Shown here: in pieces, positions 1 to 9,158 of the stretch | Layout: each line of letters starts with the position of its first letter | Position numbering within the stretch: position 1 is the first letter of the stretch | The notes under the pieces: generated by a model | The model's input: only the letters and a program-made list of their open reading frames with translations | Databases searched by the model: none | Told to the model about the DNA's origin: nothing | Assembly (NCBI RefSeq): GCF_025717605.1 | Contig: NZ_JAJIRQ010000002.1 | Span: forward strand, 329,884 to 393,883 | Reading direction: 5' to 3' | Length of the DNA: 64,000 bases | Origin: Paucibacter sp. TC2R-5 | Lineage (GTDB): Bacteria; Pseudomonadota; Gammaproteobacteria; Burkholderiales; Burkholderiaceae_C | Made by a program: the position numbers and the translations under genes

Positions 1-2
1 CC

Positions 3-2624
3 GACCCGGAGCGAGCCTCGCCCGACAGCGTGGGCGCGCTTTCGCGCCAGGCGCGCAAGCTGGCCCTGCAGGCCGAGGCCGGCCGCATCCTCGTCAGCGC
101 CGAGCTGCAACAGCAAAGCGAGCGCCATCACCGCTTTGCCGCCATGGCGGGGCCCGGTGGTAGCGCCAGCCTGCTGGGCGCCCGAGCACCCCAAGCCCGC
201 GGCCGGATCGACGCGCTCAAGCCCATGGTCGGCCGCAACACCGAACTGGCGCTGCTGCGGCAAGAATGGCTTCTCGCTCAAGGCAGCGCGCGCACGGTCT
301 GGGTGCAAGGCGAACCTGGCCTGGGCAAGACCCGGCTGCTGCAGGCCTTGCGCCAGCATGTGGCGGCCGCTGCGGATGGCGCGCCAACGCCGATCTCCCA
401 ACTTCAGTGCCGCCCCGAATATCGCCACACGCCCTTGGAGCCAGTGCGGGCCACGCTGCGCCGGCGCATAGGCGCCGCACTGAAGGGTGATGCAGCGCAG
501 GCAGAGGCCGCCCTCAGCGCGCTGCTGCAGCATGCGGGACTGCCGCCGGCGAGCCATGTGGCCGCGCGCGCCCTGCTGCGTCCGCTGCTGCTCCAACACC
601 AGAACAAGTCGGGCCCGGCAGAGCCCTTGCACATGCGTGAGCTGCACACCCTGCTGTGCGATCTCTTCGAAGGCCTAGCCCAGGGCCGGCCGCAGCTCAT
701 GCTGTTGGAAGATCTGCAATGGGCCGACCCGTCCACGCTGGAGCTGCTGCAGCTGCATCTCCAACGACAACTTCGGCGCCCCGCCGCGCAGCGCGCCCCG
801 GGCCTGCTGCTGCTGAGCTCGCGCGAGGTGCCGCCCGACGATGTGCGCGCCAGTCTAGACCTCTGCCTGAATCTTCAGCCCCTGCCGCCCGAAGACATGT
901 GCCGCCTGATTGAGCAACTCGACAGCGCGCCGGCTTCGGCCGCGCAGCGCCTGCAAGTGCTGCAGCGTGCCGGCGGCGTGCCACTGTTTGCCGAAGAGCT
1001 GGCACGCTCGCTGCGCCTGCGCCCGACCGACAAAGTGCCGGCCACGCTGTGGGACTTGTTGGCCGCCAGCCTGGACCGCCTGCCGCCCGAAGCCAAGCGC
1101 CTGGCCCAGGGCGCGGCCCTGCTGGGCAGCACCTGCTCGCCCGCCCTGTTGCAAGAGCTGCTGCAGTTGCCGGCCGGGCCGCTGGCCCAGCAATTGGCGC
1201 AACTGGAACGGCTGGACCTGCTGCAAGCCATTGAGTCGCAACACTGGCAGTTTCGCCATGCCTTGATCCGCGACGCTGCGCTGGAGACCCTCAGCGCCAG
1301 CGAGCGCCGCGCCCTGCACCGGCGTGCCGCCCAGGCCTTGATGGGCCCCTTCGCCGCCCAGGCCGCCGATGCTCCCGAGGCCCTGGCCCAGCATCTGCAC
1401 GCTGCCGGCGACCCGGCGGCCGCGCATTACTGGCTGCAAGCGGCCGAGCGGGCCGCCGCCCAATCGGCCCACCAAGAAGCACGCCATGGCTTCGAGCAAG
1501 GACTGGCCGCCTTGCAGCTACCCGAGGCAGCACCCGCCCTGGTGCAACGCTTGCGCCTGCCCTTGCTGCTGGGCCTGGGGCATGGCCTGTTGGCTCTGGA
1601 GGGCTATGGCTCGCCGAACGCGCGCCAGTGCTACCGCCAAGCGCTGCAGGCCTGCGATGAGCCTGGCGCCGCCAGCAGCCCGGGCCAGCGCTTCCAGGTA
1701 CTCTGGGGCTTGTGGCTGGGCAGCCGCAGCGGCCCGGGCGAAGGCCCGGTGCTGAATCTGGTGCAAGAGCTGCTGGCGGTGGCCGCCGACACCGGGGACG
1801 CCGCTGCCGCTGTGCAAGCGCGTTATGCCCTGGGCAACAACCTCTTCTTCCTGGGCCAGTTGCAGGCCTCTTGCGAGGCCCTGGCCGAAGCGGCCGCCGC
1901 CGGGGACCGCCTGCCGCCGCGCCAGCGCGCCCAGCTGACCCAGCGTTTTGGCGAGCATGGCGGCATCGCTGCCCGCGCCATGCTGGGCTGGCCGCTGGCC
2001 TTGCAGGGCCGCATCGAAGAAGCCTTGCAACAAACAAACCAGGGCCTGCAGCAAGCGCGCGAGCTCGGCCATGCCCAGACCCTGGGCTTTGCTCTGACCA
2101 TGGCGGGCGTGCTGCATCGCCATCTGCGCCGGCCCGAAGCCGCACTGCCTCTGAGCATGGAGCTGCTGGCGCTGGCCCAGCGCCATGGCCTGGCCCTGTG
2201 GCAGGCGGTGGGCGCCCTGGTGTTGGGCTGGAGCCAGGCGGCCGGCGGCGACCCGGACGGCCTGCTGCCCATCCGCCAGGCCGCCAGCGCCTCGGCCGTG
2301 GCCATGCCCAGCACCGAAGCGACCTTTCTCTCCTTCCTGATCGAGTCGCTGCTGAGCCTCGGCCAGGCCGAGGAAGCCCTGAGCCAGATCGACGCCTGCT
2401 TGCCCAAGGCGCATGAACGCCAGGAGCTCTACCTGCTGCCCGAACTCTGGCGCATGCGTGCCCAGGCCTTGGCGTCCCTAGGCGCGCCGTGCGGCGAGAT
2501 TGAAGAGGCGCTGGATCGGGCCGTTCAGGCCGGCCGCGCCATGGGTGCCGAGCTGCTCTTGCAGCGCAGTGCCGCCCAAGCCCTGGCACTGATCAACGGC
2601 GATTCAACGCAAATTCAACGCTAG
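3..2624 (+). CDS. AAA-ATPase/TPR signalling protein, 5' end outside window
   Basis: Partial at its 5' end: the frame is open from base 3, and the first in-frame start-like codon (GTG at 30) falls inside sequence resembling the end of a class III nucleotide cyclase domain (ILVSAEL region). A VGR-N-E-L-type linker then leads into an AAA_16/STAND-like ATPase with Walker A GEPGLGKT (309-332) and a Walker B block, LMLLEDLQWAD (about 693-728). The C-terminal half is Ala/Leu-rich helical repeat sequence of TPR type. Proteins with cyclase, AAA and TPR parts are usually large cytoplasmic signalling regulators. Whether this one has an intact cyclase domain cannot be seen. It ends 68 bases before a porin-like gene on the same strand and may belong to that system. 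Confidence 0.75.
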   Translation, partial: DPERASPDSVGALSRQARKLALQAEAGRILVSAELQQQSERHHRFAAMAGPGGSASLLGARAPQARGRIDALKPMVGRNTELALLRQEWLLAQGSARTVWVQGEPGLGKTRLLQALRQHVAAAADGAPTPISQLQCRPEYRHTPLEPVRATLRRRIGAALKGDAAQAEAALSALLQHAGLPPASHVAARALLRPLLLQHQNKSGPAEPLHMRELHTLLCDLFEGLAQGRPQLMLLEDLQWADPSTLELLQLHLQRQLRRPAAQRAPGLLLLSSREVPPDDVRASLDLCLNLQPLPPEDMCRLIEQLDSAPASAAQRLQVLQRAGGVPLFAEELARSLRLRPTDKVPATLWDLLAASLDRLPPEAKRLAQGAALLGSTCSPALLQELLQLPAGPLAQQLAQLERLDLLQAIESQHWQFRHALIRDAALETLSASERRALHRRAAQALMGPFAAQAADAPEALAQHLHAAGDPAAAHYWLQAAERAAAQSAHQEARHGFEQGLAALQLPEAAPALVQRLRLPLLLGLGHGLLALEGYGSPNARQCYRQALQACDEPGAASSPGQRFQVLWGLWLGSRSGPGEGPVLNLVQELLAVAADTGDAAAAVQARYALGNNLFFLGQLQASCEALAEAAAAGDRLPPRQRAQLTQRFGEHGGIAARAMLGWPLALQGRIEEALQQTNQGLQQARELGHAQTLGFALTMAGVLHRHLRRPEAALPLSMELLALAQRHGLALWQAVGALVLGWSQAAGGDPDGLLPIRQAASASAVAMPSTEATFLSFLIESLLSLGQAEEALSQIDACLPKAHERQELYLLPELWRMRAQALASLGAPCGEIEEALDRAVQAGRAMGAELLLQRSAAQALALINGDSTQIQR

Positions 2625-2692
2625 GCCGACAAGCTCTCGCTTAATTTCAGGCCCGCCGATCAAGACGCGGGTCTCAGCGAGGGGATGCTTTG

Positions 2693-4054
2693 ATGTTGGC
2701 AAGACCAAAAAAACACAGGCGATGCGCAGCGGCGTGGGCGCTGGCGGGCCTGGGCCTGCTGGCCAGCGCCAGCGGGCAAGCGGCCGAGGAAGCCAGCGAA
2801 GGCCGGGGCAACCCGCTGCGCTTCTCCGGCTTCGCCACTTTGGGCCTCGCCCATAACGACAACGCCACCGCAGGCGCCATTACTTCCTTTTCTCAGCTCA
2901 AGCCGGTGCAGCAAGGCTGGTCGGCCAATATGGACACGGTGCTGGGCCTGCAACTGGAATGGCAGCCGCTGAGCGGCACCACGTTTCAAGTGCAAGGCGT
3001 AGCCCGGGCGGGTGAGGACATGCAGCCGCGCCTGCGCATCGCCGCCCTGCGCCAGCAGCTGGGCCATGGCCTGAGCTTGAACCTGGGCCGCATGCGCAGC
3101 CCGCTGTTTTTCGATTCCAGCATTGCCGAGATCGGCTATGCCAATCTGACCGTGCGCCCGGCGCCGACCATCTACGCCCTCACCAATAGCGTGGCGGGTC
3201 TGGACGGCGCGGACCTGCATTGGCGCCTCAACTTCGGCGACGCCAGCGTGCTGGCTCAAGTCTTCGGCGGCCGTTACGACTACACCCACCGCTTCAACAA
3301 TTTCTCACCCGCCCTGTCGGCCGACGCCAGCTTGCGCGGCATGCTCGGCTTCAGCCTCAGCGCCAATCTGCAAGACCTGACCGTGCGCGTCTCGCGCACC
3401 GAAATTGACCGTTATGTGCTGCGCTCCGAGCAGGTCAGCCAGATCAACAGCGGGCTGGACCAACTCAGCGGCGCCTTGCAGCAAATGGCGCTCAACCCCC
3501 AGCTGCCGCCGACGCTGCAGTCCGGCTTGCAAGCCAAGGCCCAAGGCCTGGATGCCCTGCGCAACCCCTTCGACAACCGGCCCGTCTACACCAGCCTCGG
3601 CATGGACGGCAACTGGCAGCAATGGCGCTTGTTGGCCGAGCTGACCTGGATGGACCCGCGCAACGATCTGGTCGGCCGAGGCACCGGCTACAGCCTCACG
3701 CTGGCACGCAGCTTCGGGGACTTCACGCCCTATCTGAGCCTGGCCCGGCTCAAGCGCTCCAGCGCCAGGCTCAACACCAGCGCTCTGGCGCCCTCCGGTC
3801 TCGACCCGCAGCTCGACGCGGGCTTGAACCAGCTCAAGCAAGGCTTTGATCGCGCCCAGCAGTTCGCCGACATCAGCAGCCGCTCGGTCAGCATCGGCCT
3901 GCGCTGGGACTGGCGCGAGAACATGGCGATCAAGACCCAGCTCGACCAGATACGCACGCCCAACGCCAGCACGCCCGGCCCGCTGGCCGTGCCCGTGCTG
4001 CCCTTCGACAACAAGCTCCAGCTGTTCAGCGTCACGCTGGACCTGGTGTTCTGA
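2693..4054 (+). CDS. Putative outer-membrane beta-barrel (porin-like) protein
   Basis: The 453-residue product has a basic N-terminus and a hydrophobic stretch ending near ASGQA, consistent with a Sec signal peptide of about 30 residues. The mature part alternates polar and hydrophobic residues with many aromatic ends (for example LGRMRSPLFFDSS and VFGGRYDYTHRF) and finishes in Phe (TLDLVF), the usual C-terminal signature of outer-membrane barrels. The ATG at 2693 is preferred over the TTG at 2690 because GAGGGG lies 8 bases upstream. I do not recognise a specific porin family; substrate is unknown. It is followed after 13 bases by a PstS-like gene and then by a SpoIIE/STAS pair, so it may be the outer-membrane part of the same system. 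Confidence 0.7.
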   Translation: MLARPKKHRRCAAAWALAGLGLLASASGQAAEEASEGRGNPLRFSGFATLGLAHNDNATAGAITSFSQLKPVQQGWSANMDTVLGLQLEWQPLSGTTFQVQGVARAGEDMQPRLRIAALRQQLGHGLSLNLGRMRSPLFFDSSIAEIGYANLTVRPAPTIYALTNSVAGLDGADLHWRLNFGDASVLAQVFGGRYDYTHRFNNFSPALSADASLRGMLGFSLSANLQDLTVRVSRTEIDRYVLRSEQVSQINSGLDQLSGALQQMALNPQLPPTLQSGLQAKAQGLDALRNPFDNRPVYTSLGMDGNWQQWRLLAELTWMDPRNDLVGRGTGYSLTLARSFGDFTPYLSLARLKRSSARLNTSALAPSGLDPQLDAGLNQLKQGFDRAQQFADISSRSVSIGLRWDWRENMAIKTQLDQIRTPNASTPGPLAVPVLPFDNKLQLFSVTLDLVF

Positions 4055-4067
4055 CGAGGGGCCGGTC

Positions 4068-4544
4068 ATGACACTCAATCATCAACACGTTCACCGCGCT
4101 CGCTTGGCCCTGCTCTCGCTGCCCGCTCTGCTGGCCTTGCTGTGTTTCAGCGCGGCGCAACCCGCCCTGGCCGGCAATGAGCTGATCGTCATCGCCCACA
4201 AAGATGTGAGCCTGGACAAGATCAGCCCCGAGCGCATGACGCAGATCTATCTGCGCCAGCAACAGAGCTGGCCCGACGGCCAAGCCATCCAACCCATAGA
4301 CCTGCGCGAAGGCAGCGGCCTGCGCCGCGCCTTTTACGACCAGGTCACCGGCCGCAGCCCAGGCCAGCTGCGCGCCTTCTGGGCCCGCCAGAGCTTCACC
4401 GGCATGGGCTTGCCGCCGCGTCAGGTGGACAGCGACGAGGAAGTGACCCGCCTAGTGCAGAGCACGCCGGGCGCGATTGGCTATGTGTCGCGCAAGCCCA
4501 GCGGCGCCGCCGTCAAAGTCCTGTTAACTGCCAACCTCGACTGA
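4068..4544 (+). CDS. Small PstS-like phosphate-binding-family periplasmic protein
   Basis: The 158-residue product has an N-terminal signal peptide (hydrophobic stretch about 14-33, ending near AQPALAG). The mature part resembles the short 'phosphate ABC transporter substrate-binding' family related to PstS: a start like NELIVIAHKDV, an IYLRQQ-WPDG segment, and an LVQSTPGAIGYVS segment typical of the second lobe. At about 125 mature residues it is far shorter than true PstS (about 320), so it probably senses or interacts rather than feeding an ABC importer, and no pstCAB genes are visible. The start is the ATG after the GAGGGG sequence at 4056-4061. It sits 13 bases after the porin-like gene and 5 bases before the phosphatase gene, so an operon is likely. 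Confidence 0.7.
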   Translation: MTLNHQHVHRARLALLSLPALLALLCFSAAQPALAGNELIVIAHKDVSLDKISPERMTQIYLRQQQSWPDGQAIQPIDLREGSGLRRAFYDQVTGRSPGQLRAFWARQSFTGMGLPPRQVDSDEEVTRLVQSTPGAIGYVSRKPSGAAVKVLLTANLD

Positions 4545-4549
4545 CGCGC

Positions 4550-7090
4550 ATGACAGCCACTGTCACCGACCTCGGCCGGGCTCAAGCCCGCTGGCTGCGC
4601 CTGCTGGCGCCGGCCAGCTGGCTGTCGGGGCGGCTGAGTTTTTCGCGCAAATTTCTGCTGGTCGGCGCGGTCATGCTGCTGGCCCTGGCCTTGCTGAGCT
4701 GGCCGCTGCTGCGCAAAGCCGGGCAAGACGCACAAAGCGCCGAGCTGGAACGCCGCGGCCTGAGCGCACTGGCGCAGCAGGCCGTCGTACTCGACACCCT
4801 GGTGCGTCAGCGCGGTGAACTCAAAGGCGAGCGCAGTGGCCGCCCGGCGGCCCAAGCCGAACTGCAAGCCCTGCTGGCCTGGGCCACCGCACCGCAGCTG
4901 CCGCCCAACGCGCCACCCAACAGCTTGCCCGCGCTGGCCCTGCGCCTGCAGCAGCAGTGGCAGCAGCTGCAAGAGCTGGCCGCGCAAGACGACGACGCCC
5001 AGCGCCGCTTTGCTGCCCACACCGGCACCATCAACGCCTTGCTGGCCCTGATGCGCGAGAGCGCTCGCGCCCACCGCCTCAACGTCGACCCGACGCTGGA
5101 CGCCGCCTTCGAGATGCTCAGCCACCGGCTGCCCCTGCTGATGGAAACACTGTCCAAGCAGCAGGACGCGCTGGCGCTGTCCAGCGGCAGCATGGCCAGC
5201 TATGCCTTGGCCGCCCAGGTGGTGCTGAGCGAGGCCACGCCGGCCCTGCGCGCCGGCATGCAGCAGCTACTGGCGCCCGGCGACCGTGCCGGCCTGCAAG
5301 CGCAGCTGGACGAGCTACTGGCTCGCATCGAGCGCCAGCAAGACGCGGTCGACAAGGTGCTCGATGCACCCCAAGCTCTTGCCGAGCTGCGTCCCCTCGC
5401 CAGCGCCAATCTGGCTCAAGCCCAGGCCCTGCTGGTGGCAAGCACCGCGCAGGCCGATGCCCTGCTGCAAGAGCGCCTGACCCAGCTGCGCCGCAGCCAG
5501 TGGCAGGTGGGCGCCCTGCTGGTGGGGGCGATGGCGGCGATCGCCTACTTGTTCGCCGGCATCTATGTGTCCACGTTGCGCTCGCTGCGCCGGCTCTCGC
5601 AAGGCACGCAAGACTTCTGCGCCGGCCGGCTGGACACCCGCATCCGCATCGACACGCAGGACGAGCTGGTCCTGGTGGCGGGCAATTTCAACACCGTGGC
5701 GTCTGAGGTCGGGCGCCTGCTCGATGTGATCCGCGAGCAGAACGAATCGCGCCAGCGCGAGCTTGAGCGCCTGGTGCAACAGCGCACGCTTGAGTTGGCC
5801 GACAAGAACGATCAGTTGCACCTGGCCGCCCTGCGCGTGCAAGAGGAGCTTGAATCGGCCCGCGATATGCAGCAGGCCATCCTGCCCCAGCACTTCCCCG
5901 ACACGGCGGACTTCTCCATGCAGGCCTGCATGCACCCGGCGCGCGAGCTGGGGGGTGATTTTTACGACTGTTTCGCGCTGTCAGACGGCCGCTGGGGCTT
6001 TCTGGTGGCCGATGTGGCGGGCAAGGGCGTGGGCGCTGCCTTCTTCATGGCCGTCTCACGCACCGTGCTGCAAGACCTGGCGCAAGACGAACTGAGCCCC
6101 GAAGAAGTGCTGGCCCGCGCCAACGATGTGCTCAGCGGGCGCAACCCCATGGAGCTATTCGTCACCGCCTGCTACTGCATCTACGACCCGCGCGACGGCA
6201 GCTTGGCCTACGCCAGCGCCGGCCACCCCGCGCCGCTCTTGCGCAGTGCCCAAGGCGAGGTGCAGGCCCTGGACTGCCCGCGCGACATCGCCCTGGGCGT
6301 GCTGCCCGGCATGAGCTACAGCCGCCGATATGCGCAGTTAGCCAGCGGCGACACCCTCTTGCTTTACACCGACGGCATCACTGAAGCCTTTGACGCCGCC
6401 GAACGCGCTTATGGCGACGAGCGCCTGATCGCCTGGCTGCAGGAGAGCCAGGAGCCACAAGCCGCAGACAAATTGGCCAGCCTGGTGCGCGATGTGGCCG
6501 ACTTCGTCGGCGGTGCCGAACCCAGCGACGACCTGACCGCCCTGTTGCTGTGCCGCAAGCCGCGCGTGGACGCTCCCATTGTCGTTACCGCCAATACCGA
6601 ATCCCCCGACCCGTCCGCCAGCCCCCAAGCCCGAGGAGCTCTGACCGTGAGCCACACCCCCCTGGAACTGAAGAACAAAACCTTGCTGCTGGAGCATCGC
6701 CTGCACAGCCGTGTCGAAGAGATCACCCCGCTGGCCGAGGCCGTGGACCAAGCCCTGGCCGATCGGTCAGATCTGGCCTTTGCCGTCAACCTCTGCCTGG
6801 AAGAGCTGATCACCAACACCATCCAGCACGGCCTGCACGGCGCGCCCGACCGCCCCATCCATGTGCGGCTCTCGCGCTCCGACGAGTGGCTGGAGATCAT
6901 TCTCAAAGACGACGCCCCGCCATTCGACCCCTTTGTGGAAGCGCCCGAGCCCAGCCTGGACGCCAGCGTGGAAGAACGCGCCGTGGGCGGCCTGGGTGTG
7001 CACATGGTCAAAACCATGATGGACGAGGTGCGCGCCTTCTACGACGGCAGCGGCAATCTGATCGTGCTGCTCAAGACTCTCAAGCGCTGA
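4550..7090 (+). CDS. Membrane SpoIIE-family PP2C phosphatase fused to RsbW-like ATPase domain
   Basis: The 846-residue protein has a membrane helix at about 34-54, a long helical periplasmic region, a second helix at about 317-340, HAMP (about 340-395), a coiled coil, a SpoIIE/PP2C phosphatase domain (about 445-640) and a C-terminal GHKL ATPase domain (about 700-845). The phosphatase motifs look intact: ELGGDFYD, VADVAGKGVGAAFFMA, YASAGHPAPLL, LLYTDGITEAFD and SDDLTALLL. The ATPase domain has an N-box (CLEELITNTIQHG), DDAPPFDP and VGGLGVHMVK. In RsbU/RsbW-type partner switching the phosphatase dephosphorylates a STAS protein and the kinase phosphorylates it; here both activities are in one chain. 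The STAS gene follows. An in-frame internal start could release the ATPase domain alone. Confidence 0.9.
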   Translation: MTATVTDLGRAQARWLRLLAPASWLSGRLSFSRKFLLVGAVMLLALALLSWPLLRKAGQDAQSAELERRGLSALAQQAVVLDTLVRQRGELKGERSGRPAAQAELQALLAWATAPQLPPNAPPNSLPALALRLQQQWQQLQELAAQDDDAQRRFAAHTGTINALLALMRESARAHRLNVDPTLDAAFEMLSHRLPLLMETLSKQQDALALSSGSMASYALAAQVVLSEATPALRAGMQQLLAPGDRAGLQAQLDELLARIERQQDAVDKVLDAPQALAELRPLASANLAQAQALLVASTAQADALLQERLTQLRRSQWQVGALLVGAMAAIAYLFAGIYVSTLRSLRRLSQGTQDFCAGRLDTRIRIDTQDELVLVAGNFNTVASEVGRLLDVIREQNESRQRELERLVQQRTLELADKNDQLHLAALRVQEELESARDMQQAILPQHFPDTADFSMQACMHPARELGGDFYDCFALSDGRWGFLVADVAGKGVGAAFFMAVSRTVLQDLAQDELSPEEVLARANDVLSGRNPMELFVTACYCIYDPRDGSLAYASAGHPAPLLRSAQGEVQALDCPRDIALGVLPGMSYSRRYAQLASGDTLLLYTDGITEAFDAAERAYGDERLIAWLQESQEPQAADKLASLVRDVADFVGGAEPSDDLTALLLCRKPRVDAPIVVTANTESPDPSASPQARGALTVSHTPLELKNKTLLLEHRLHSRVEEITPLAEAVDQALADRSDLAFAVNLCLEELITNTIQHGLHGAPDRPIHVRLSRSDEWLEIILKDDAPPFDPFVEAPEPSLDASVEERAVGGLGVHMVKTMMDEVRAFYDGSGNLIVLLKTLKR
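6633..6649 (+). promoter_or_regulatory. Candidate internal ribosome-binding site and GTG start
   Basis: GAGGAG (6633-6638) stands 8 bases before a GTG (6647-6649) that is in frame with the phosphatase-kinase fusion. The GTG lies in the linker just before the GHKL ATPase domain. Initiation here would give a separate RsbW-like protein of about 147 residues, the normal size of a free anti-sigma kinase. The sequence match is clear; use of the site is an inference. Confidence 0.4.
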
Positions 7091-7150
7091 AGGCCGCAAG
7101 GCCTGCGCCCCAAACCACAAAACCCCTCAGTCAAAGAAAGAGCCCCCACC

Positions 7151-7495
7151 ATGAACTTCGAACACCAAAGCAGCGATGAACAAGGCAGCCGCCTGCTCAG
7201 CCTGAAAGGCCGCATCGACAGCGCCACCGCCGGCGCCTTTGAGCAAGCCGTACAAGACCTGTTCGCCACGCCGGGCGCCCGTGCATTGCTGGACTTTGCC
7301 GCCGTGGACTACATCTCCAGCGCCGGCCTGCGCGTGGTGCTGATGGCCGCCAAGCGCGCCAAGCAAGCGCAAGGCCGCTTGCTGCTCTGCGGCCTGCCCC
7401 AGCATGTGCGTGAGGTGTTTGAGATCAGCGGCTTCTTGAAGATCATTGACAGCGTCACAGACCGTTCCGAGGGTCTTCGTCAACTGAACGCCTGA
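7151..7495 (+). CDS. STAS-domain anti-sigma factor antagonist
   Basis: A 114-residue single-domain STAS protein of the RsbV/SpoIIAA type. The signature DYISSAGLRVVL contains the usual phosphorylatable serine (Ser57, just before Ala-Gly-Leu). In partner switching, the dephosphorylated form binds and titrates the anti-sigma/kinase; the upstream SpoIIE domain would remove the phosphate and the GHKL domain would add it. An AAAGAG sequence precedes the ATG by 8 bases. It lies 60 bases after the phosphatase gene and 20 bases before a transporter-like gene, consistent with co-transcription. No sigma factor is encoded nearby, so the output target is unknown and need not be a sigma factor. Confidence 0.9.
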   Translation: MNFEHQSSDEQGSRLLSLKGRIDSATAGAFEQAVQDLFATPGARALLDFAAVDYISSAGLRVVLMAAKRAKQAQGRLLLCGLPQHVREVFEISGFLKIIDSVTDRSEGLRQLNA

Positions 7496-7515
7496 CTGCG
7501 GATTCACGCGGTCTC

Positions 7516-9144
7516 ATGAGCATATTTTTCAGTCTGTTCGCCGGGCTGGGCCTGTTCTTCATCGGTGTCCGCCTGATCAGCAGCAATCTGCGTCAGGTGA
7601 TTGGCCGACGCCTGCGCCAGCTGATTGCGCGCGCTGTCACCAGCGCGGGCTCGCTGGCCTTGTTCGGCCTGCTGGCCGGCGCGGTGATGCAAAGCGTCAA
7701 CGCCGTCATCCATGTGCTGGTGGCCCTGGTCACCGCCGGGGCCATGGACCGCAAGCGCGCCTTCCCCATCATCCGCTGGGCTAATCTGGGCACGTCGATG
7801 CTGGCCCTGGTGGCCGCCATTGATCTGCATGCCCTGGCGCTGTGCCTGGTGGGCCTGACCGGCATCGCCTACTACCAGCAGATCGACCAGTCCACCCGCT
7901 GGCGCCACGCCGTCGGCGCGCTGCTGGGCCTGGGCCTGCTTTTCCTGGGCACCGATTTCATCAAGAGCGGCGCCGCCCTGCTGCGCACCGCCCCCTGGCT
8001 GCGCGAGCAGATCGCCGAGCTGGGCGTCTGGCTGTTGCCCAGCTTCGCCATCGGTGCTGCAGTAGCTTGGGCCGCGCAGTCTTCGACCACGGTGGTCGTC
8101 ATCACCATGAGCCTGGCGGCCGGCGGCCTGATCGGCTGGAACGGCGGTGCAATGCTGGTGATGGGCGCCGGCCTGGGCTCCGCCGCTTCGGCCTGGAACC
8201 TGGCCGGCCGCTTGCAGGGCAGCGCCCGCCAGTTGGTGCTGTTCCAAGTGCTGCTGCGCCTGCAGGGTCTGCTGCTCACCTTGATCTTCTACGCCTGCAA
8301 CCGCTGGCTCTTTGACGACCCCTTCGGTCGCCTGCTCGATCAATTCGACATGGGCTTGCCGGCGCGGCTGGCAGCCTTCTACATGGTGGTGCAAGTGCTC
8401 AGCGACCTGGGCAGCCGCGCGCTGGACAAGCCCAGCCTGCGCTGGTTGGACGCCTGGGCCGCGCCCTCGCTGCAAGAGAACCTGAGCAAGCCGCACTTTG
8501 TGCACGACGAGGCCCTGGACGAGGCCGAAACCGCCCTGCTGCTGGCCGACAAAGAGCAGCAACGCCTGCTCGCCTGCCTGCCCGCCTACCTCGACGCCTT
8601 GCGCCAGGACGCACCCACCGCGCTGGCCTCGGCCGACAAACGCCAGGCCGCCGAGAGCCAGGTGCTGCAACTCTGCGAGCAGTTCTTGGTGGAGCTGGCT
8701 GACCGCCAGCGCAGCCGCGATGTGCTTGAACGCAGCATGGTGCTGCGCGACCGCAACCGCCTGCTCGGCTCGCTGCAGGAGTCGCTGGCCGAGCTGCACC
8801 AGAGCACCCAGGCCGCGATGGGCGAACCCAGCGTCGCCCAGCTGCTGGACCAGCTGGTGCAAAGCCTTCACATGATGCTGGAGACCCTGGCCGAAACCGC
8901 CGCACTTGCCAGACCCGAAGCCGAAGACCTGGCGCTGCTGCGCAGCCTCACCCACGACCGCTCGGAGCTGATGGATGGCATCCGCCGCCGCTTGCAAGGC
9001 AGCGAGCTGGAAGCCGGCTTGCGCCAAGCGGTGTTCAGCGCCACCACGGTGTTTGAGCGCTGCGTCTGGTTGGCGAGACGCTATGTGCTGCTGCTGGACA
9101 GCCCCACCACCTTGCCATCCTTTTCTCCCTCGACCAAGACTTGA
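7516..9144 (+). CDS. Na/Pi-cotransporter-like membrane protein with PhoU-like C-terminus
   Basis: The 542-residue protein has about eight or nine membrane helices in its first 310 residues, arranged as the two inverted repeats of the NptA/PhoU-containing Na+/phosphate symporter family, then a cytoplasmic helical region (about 330-542) with charged heptad-like sequence typical of PhoU-like tails. The second repeat has the expected AQSSTTVVV motif. The first repeat reads MQSVNAVIH where family members normally have QSSSA, so one half of the substrate/Na+ site looks altered. The family imports phosphate or modulates its level; here a sensing role is possible. Position inside a SpoIIE/STAS operon and near a PstS-like gene supports a link to phosphate or another anion. 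Confidence 0.75.
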   Translation: MSIFFSLFAGLGLFFIGVRLISSNLRQVIGRRLRQLIARAVTSAGSLALFGLLAGAVMQSVNAVIHVLVALVTAGAMDRKRAFPIIRWANLGTSMLALVAAIDLHALALCLVGLTGIAYYQQIDQSTRWRHAVGALLGLGLLFLGTDFIKSGAALLRTAPWLREQIAELGVWLLPSFAIGAAVAWAAQSSTTVVVITMSLAAGGLIGWNGGAMLVMGAGLGSAASAWNLAGRLQGSARQLVLFQVLLRLQGLLLTLIFYACNRWLFDDPFGRLLDQFDMGLPARLAAFYMVVQVLSDLGSRALDKPSLRWLDAWAAPSLQENLSKPHFVHDEALDEAETALLLADKEQQRLLACLPAYLDALRQDAPTALASADKRQAAESQVLQLCEQFLVELADRQRSRDVLERSMVLRDRNRLLGSLQESLAELHQSTQAAMGEPSVAQLLDQLVQSLHMMLETLAETAALARPEAEDLALLRSLTHDRSELMDGIRRRLQGSELEAGLRQAVFSATTVFERCVWLARRYVLLLDSPTTLPSFSPSTKT

Positions 9145-9158
9145 GGCTCCCCGCTGTG

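Noticed and set aside
1291-2589. Long minus-strand open frame opposite the AAA/TPR gene
   Set aside because: Arg/Pro/Gly-rich shadow of the plus-strand gene, with no plausible start signal or motif.
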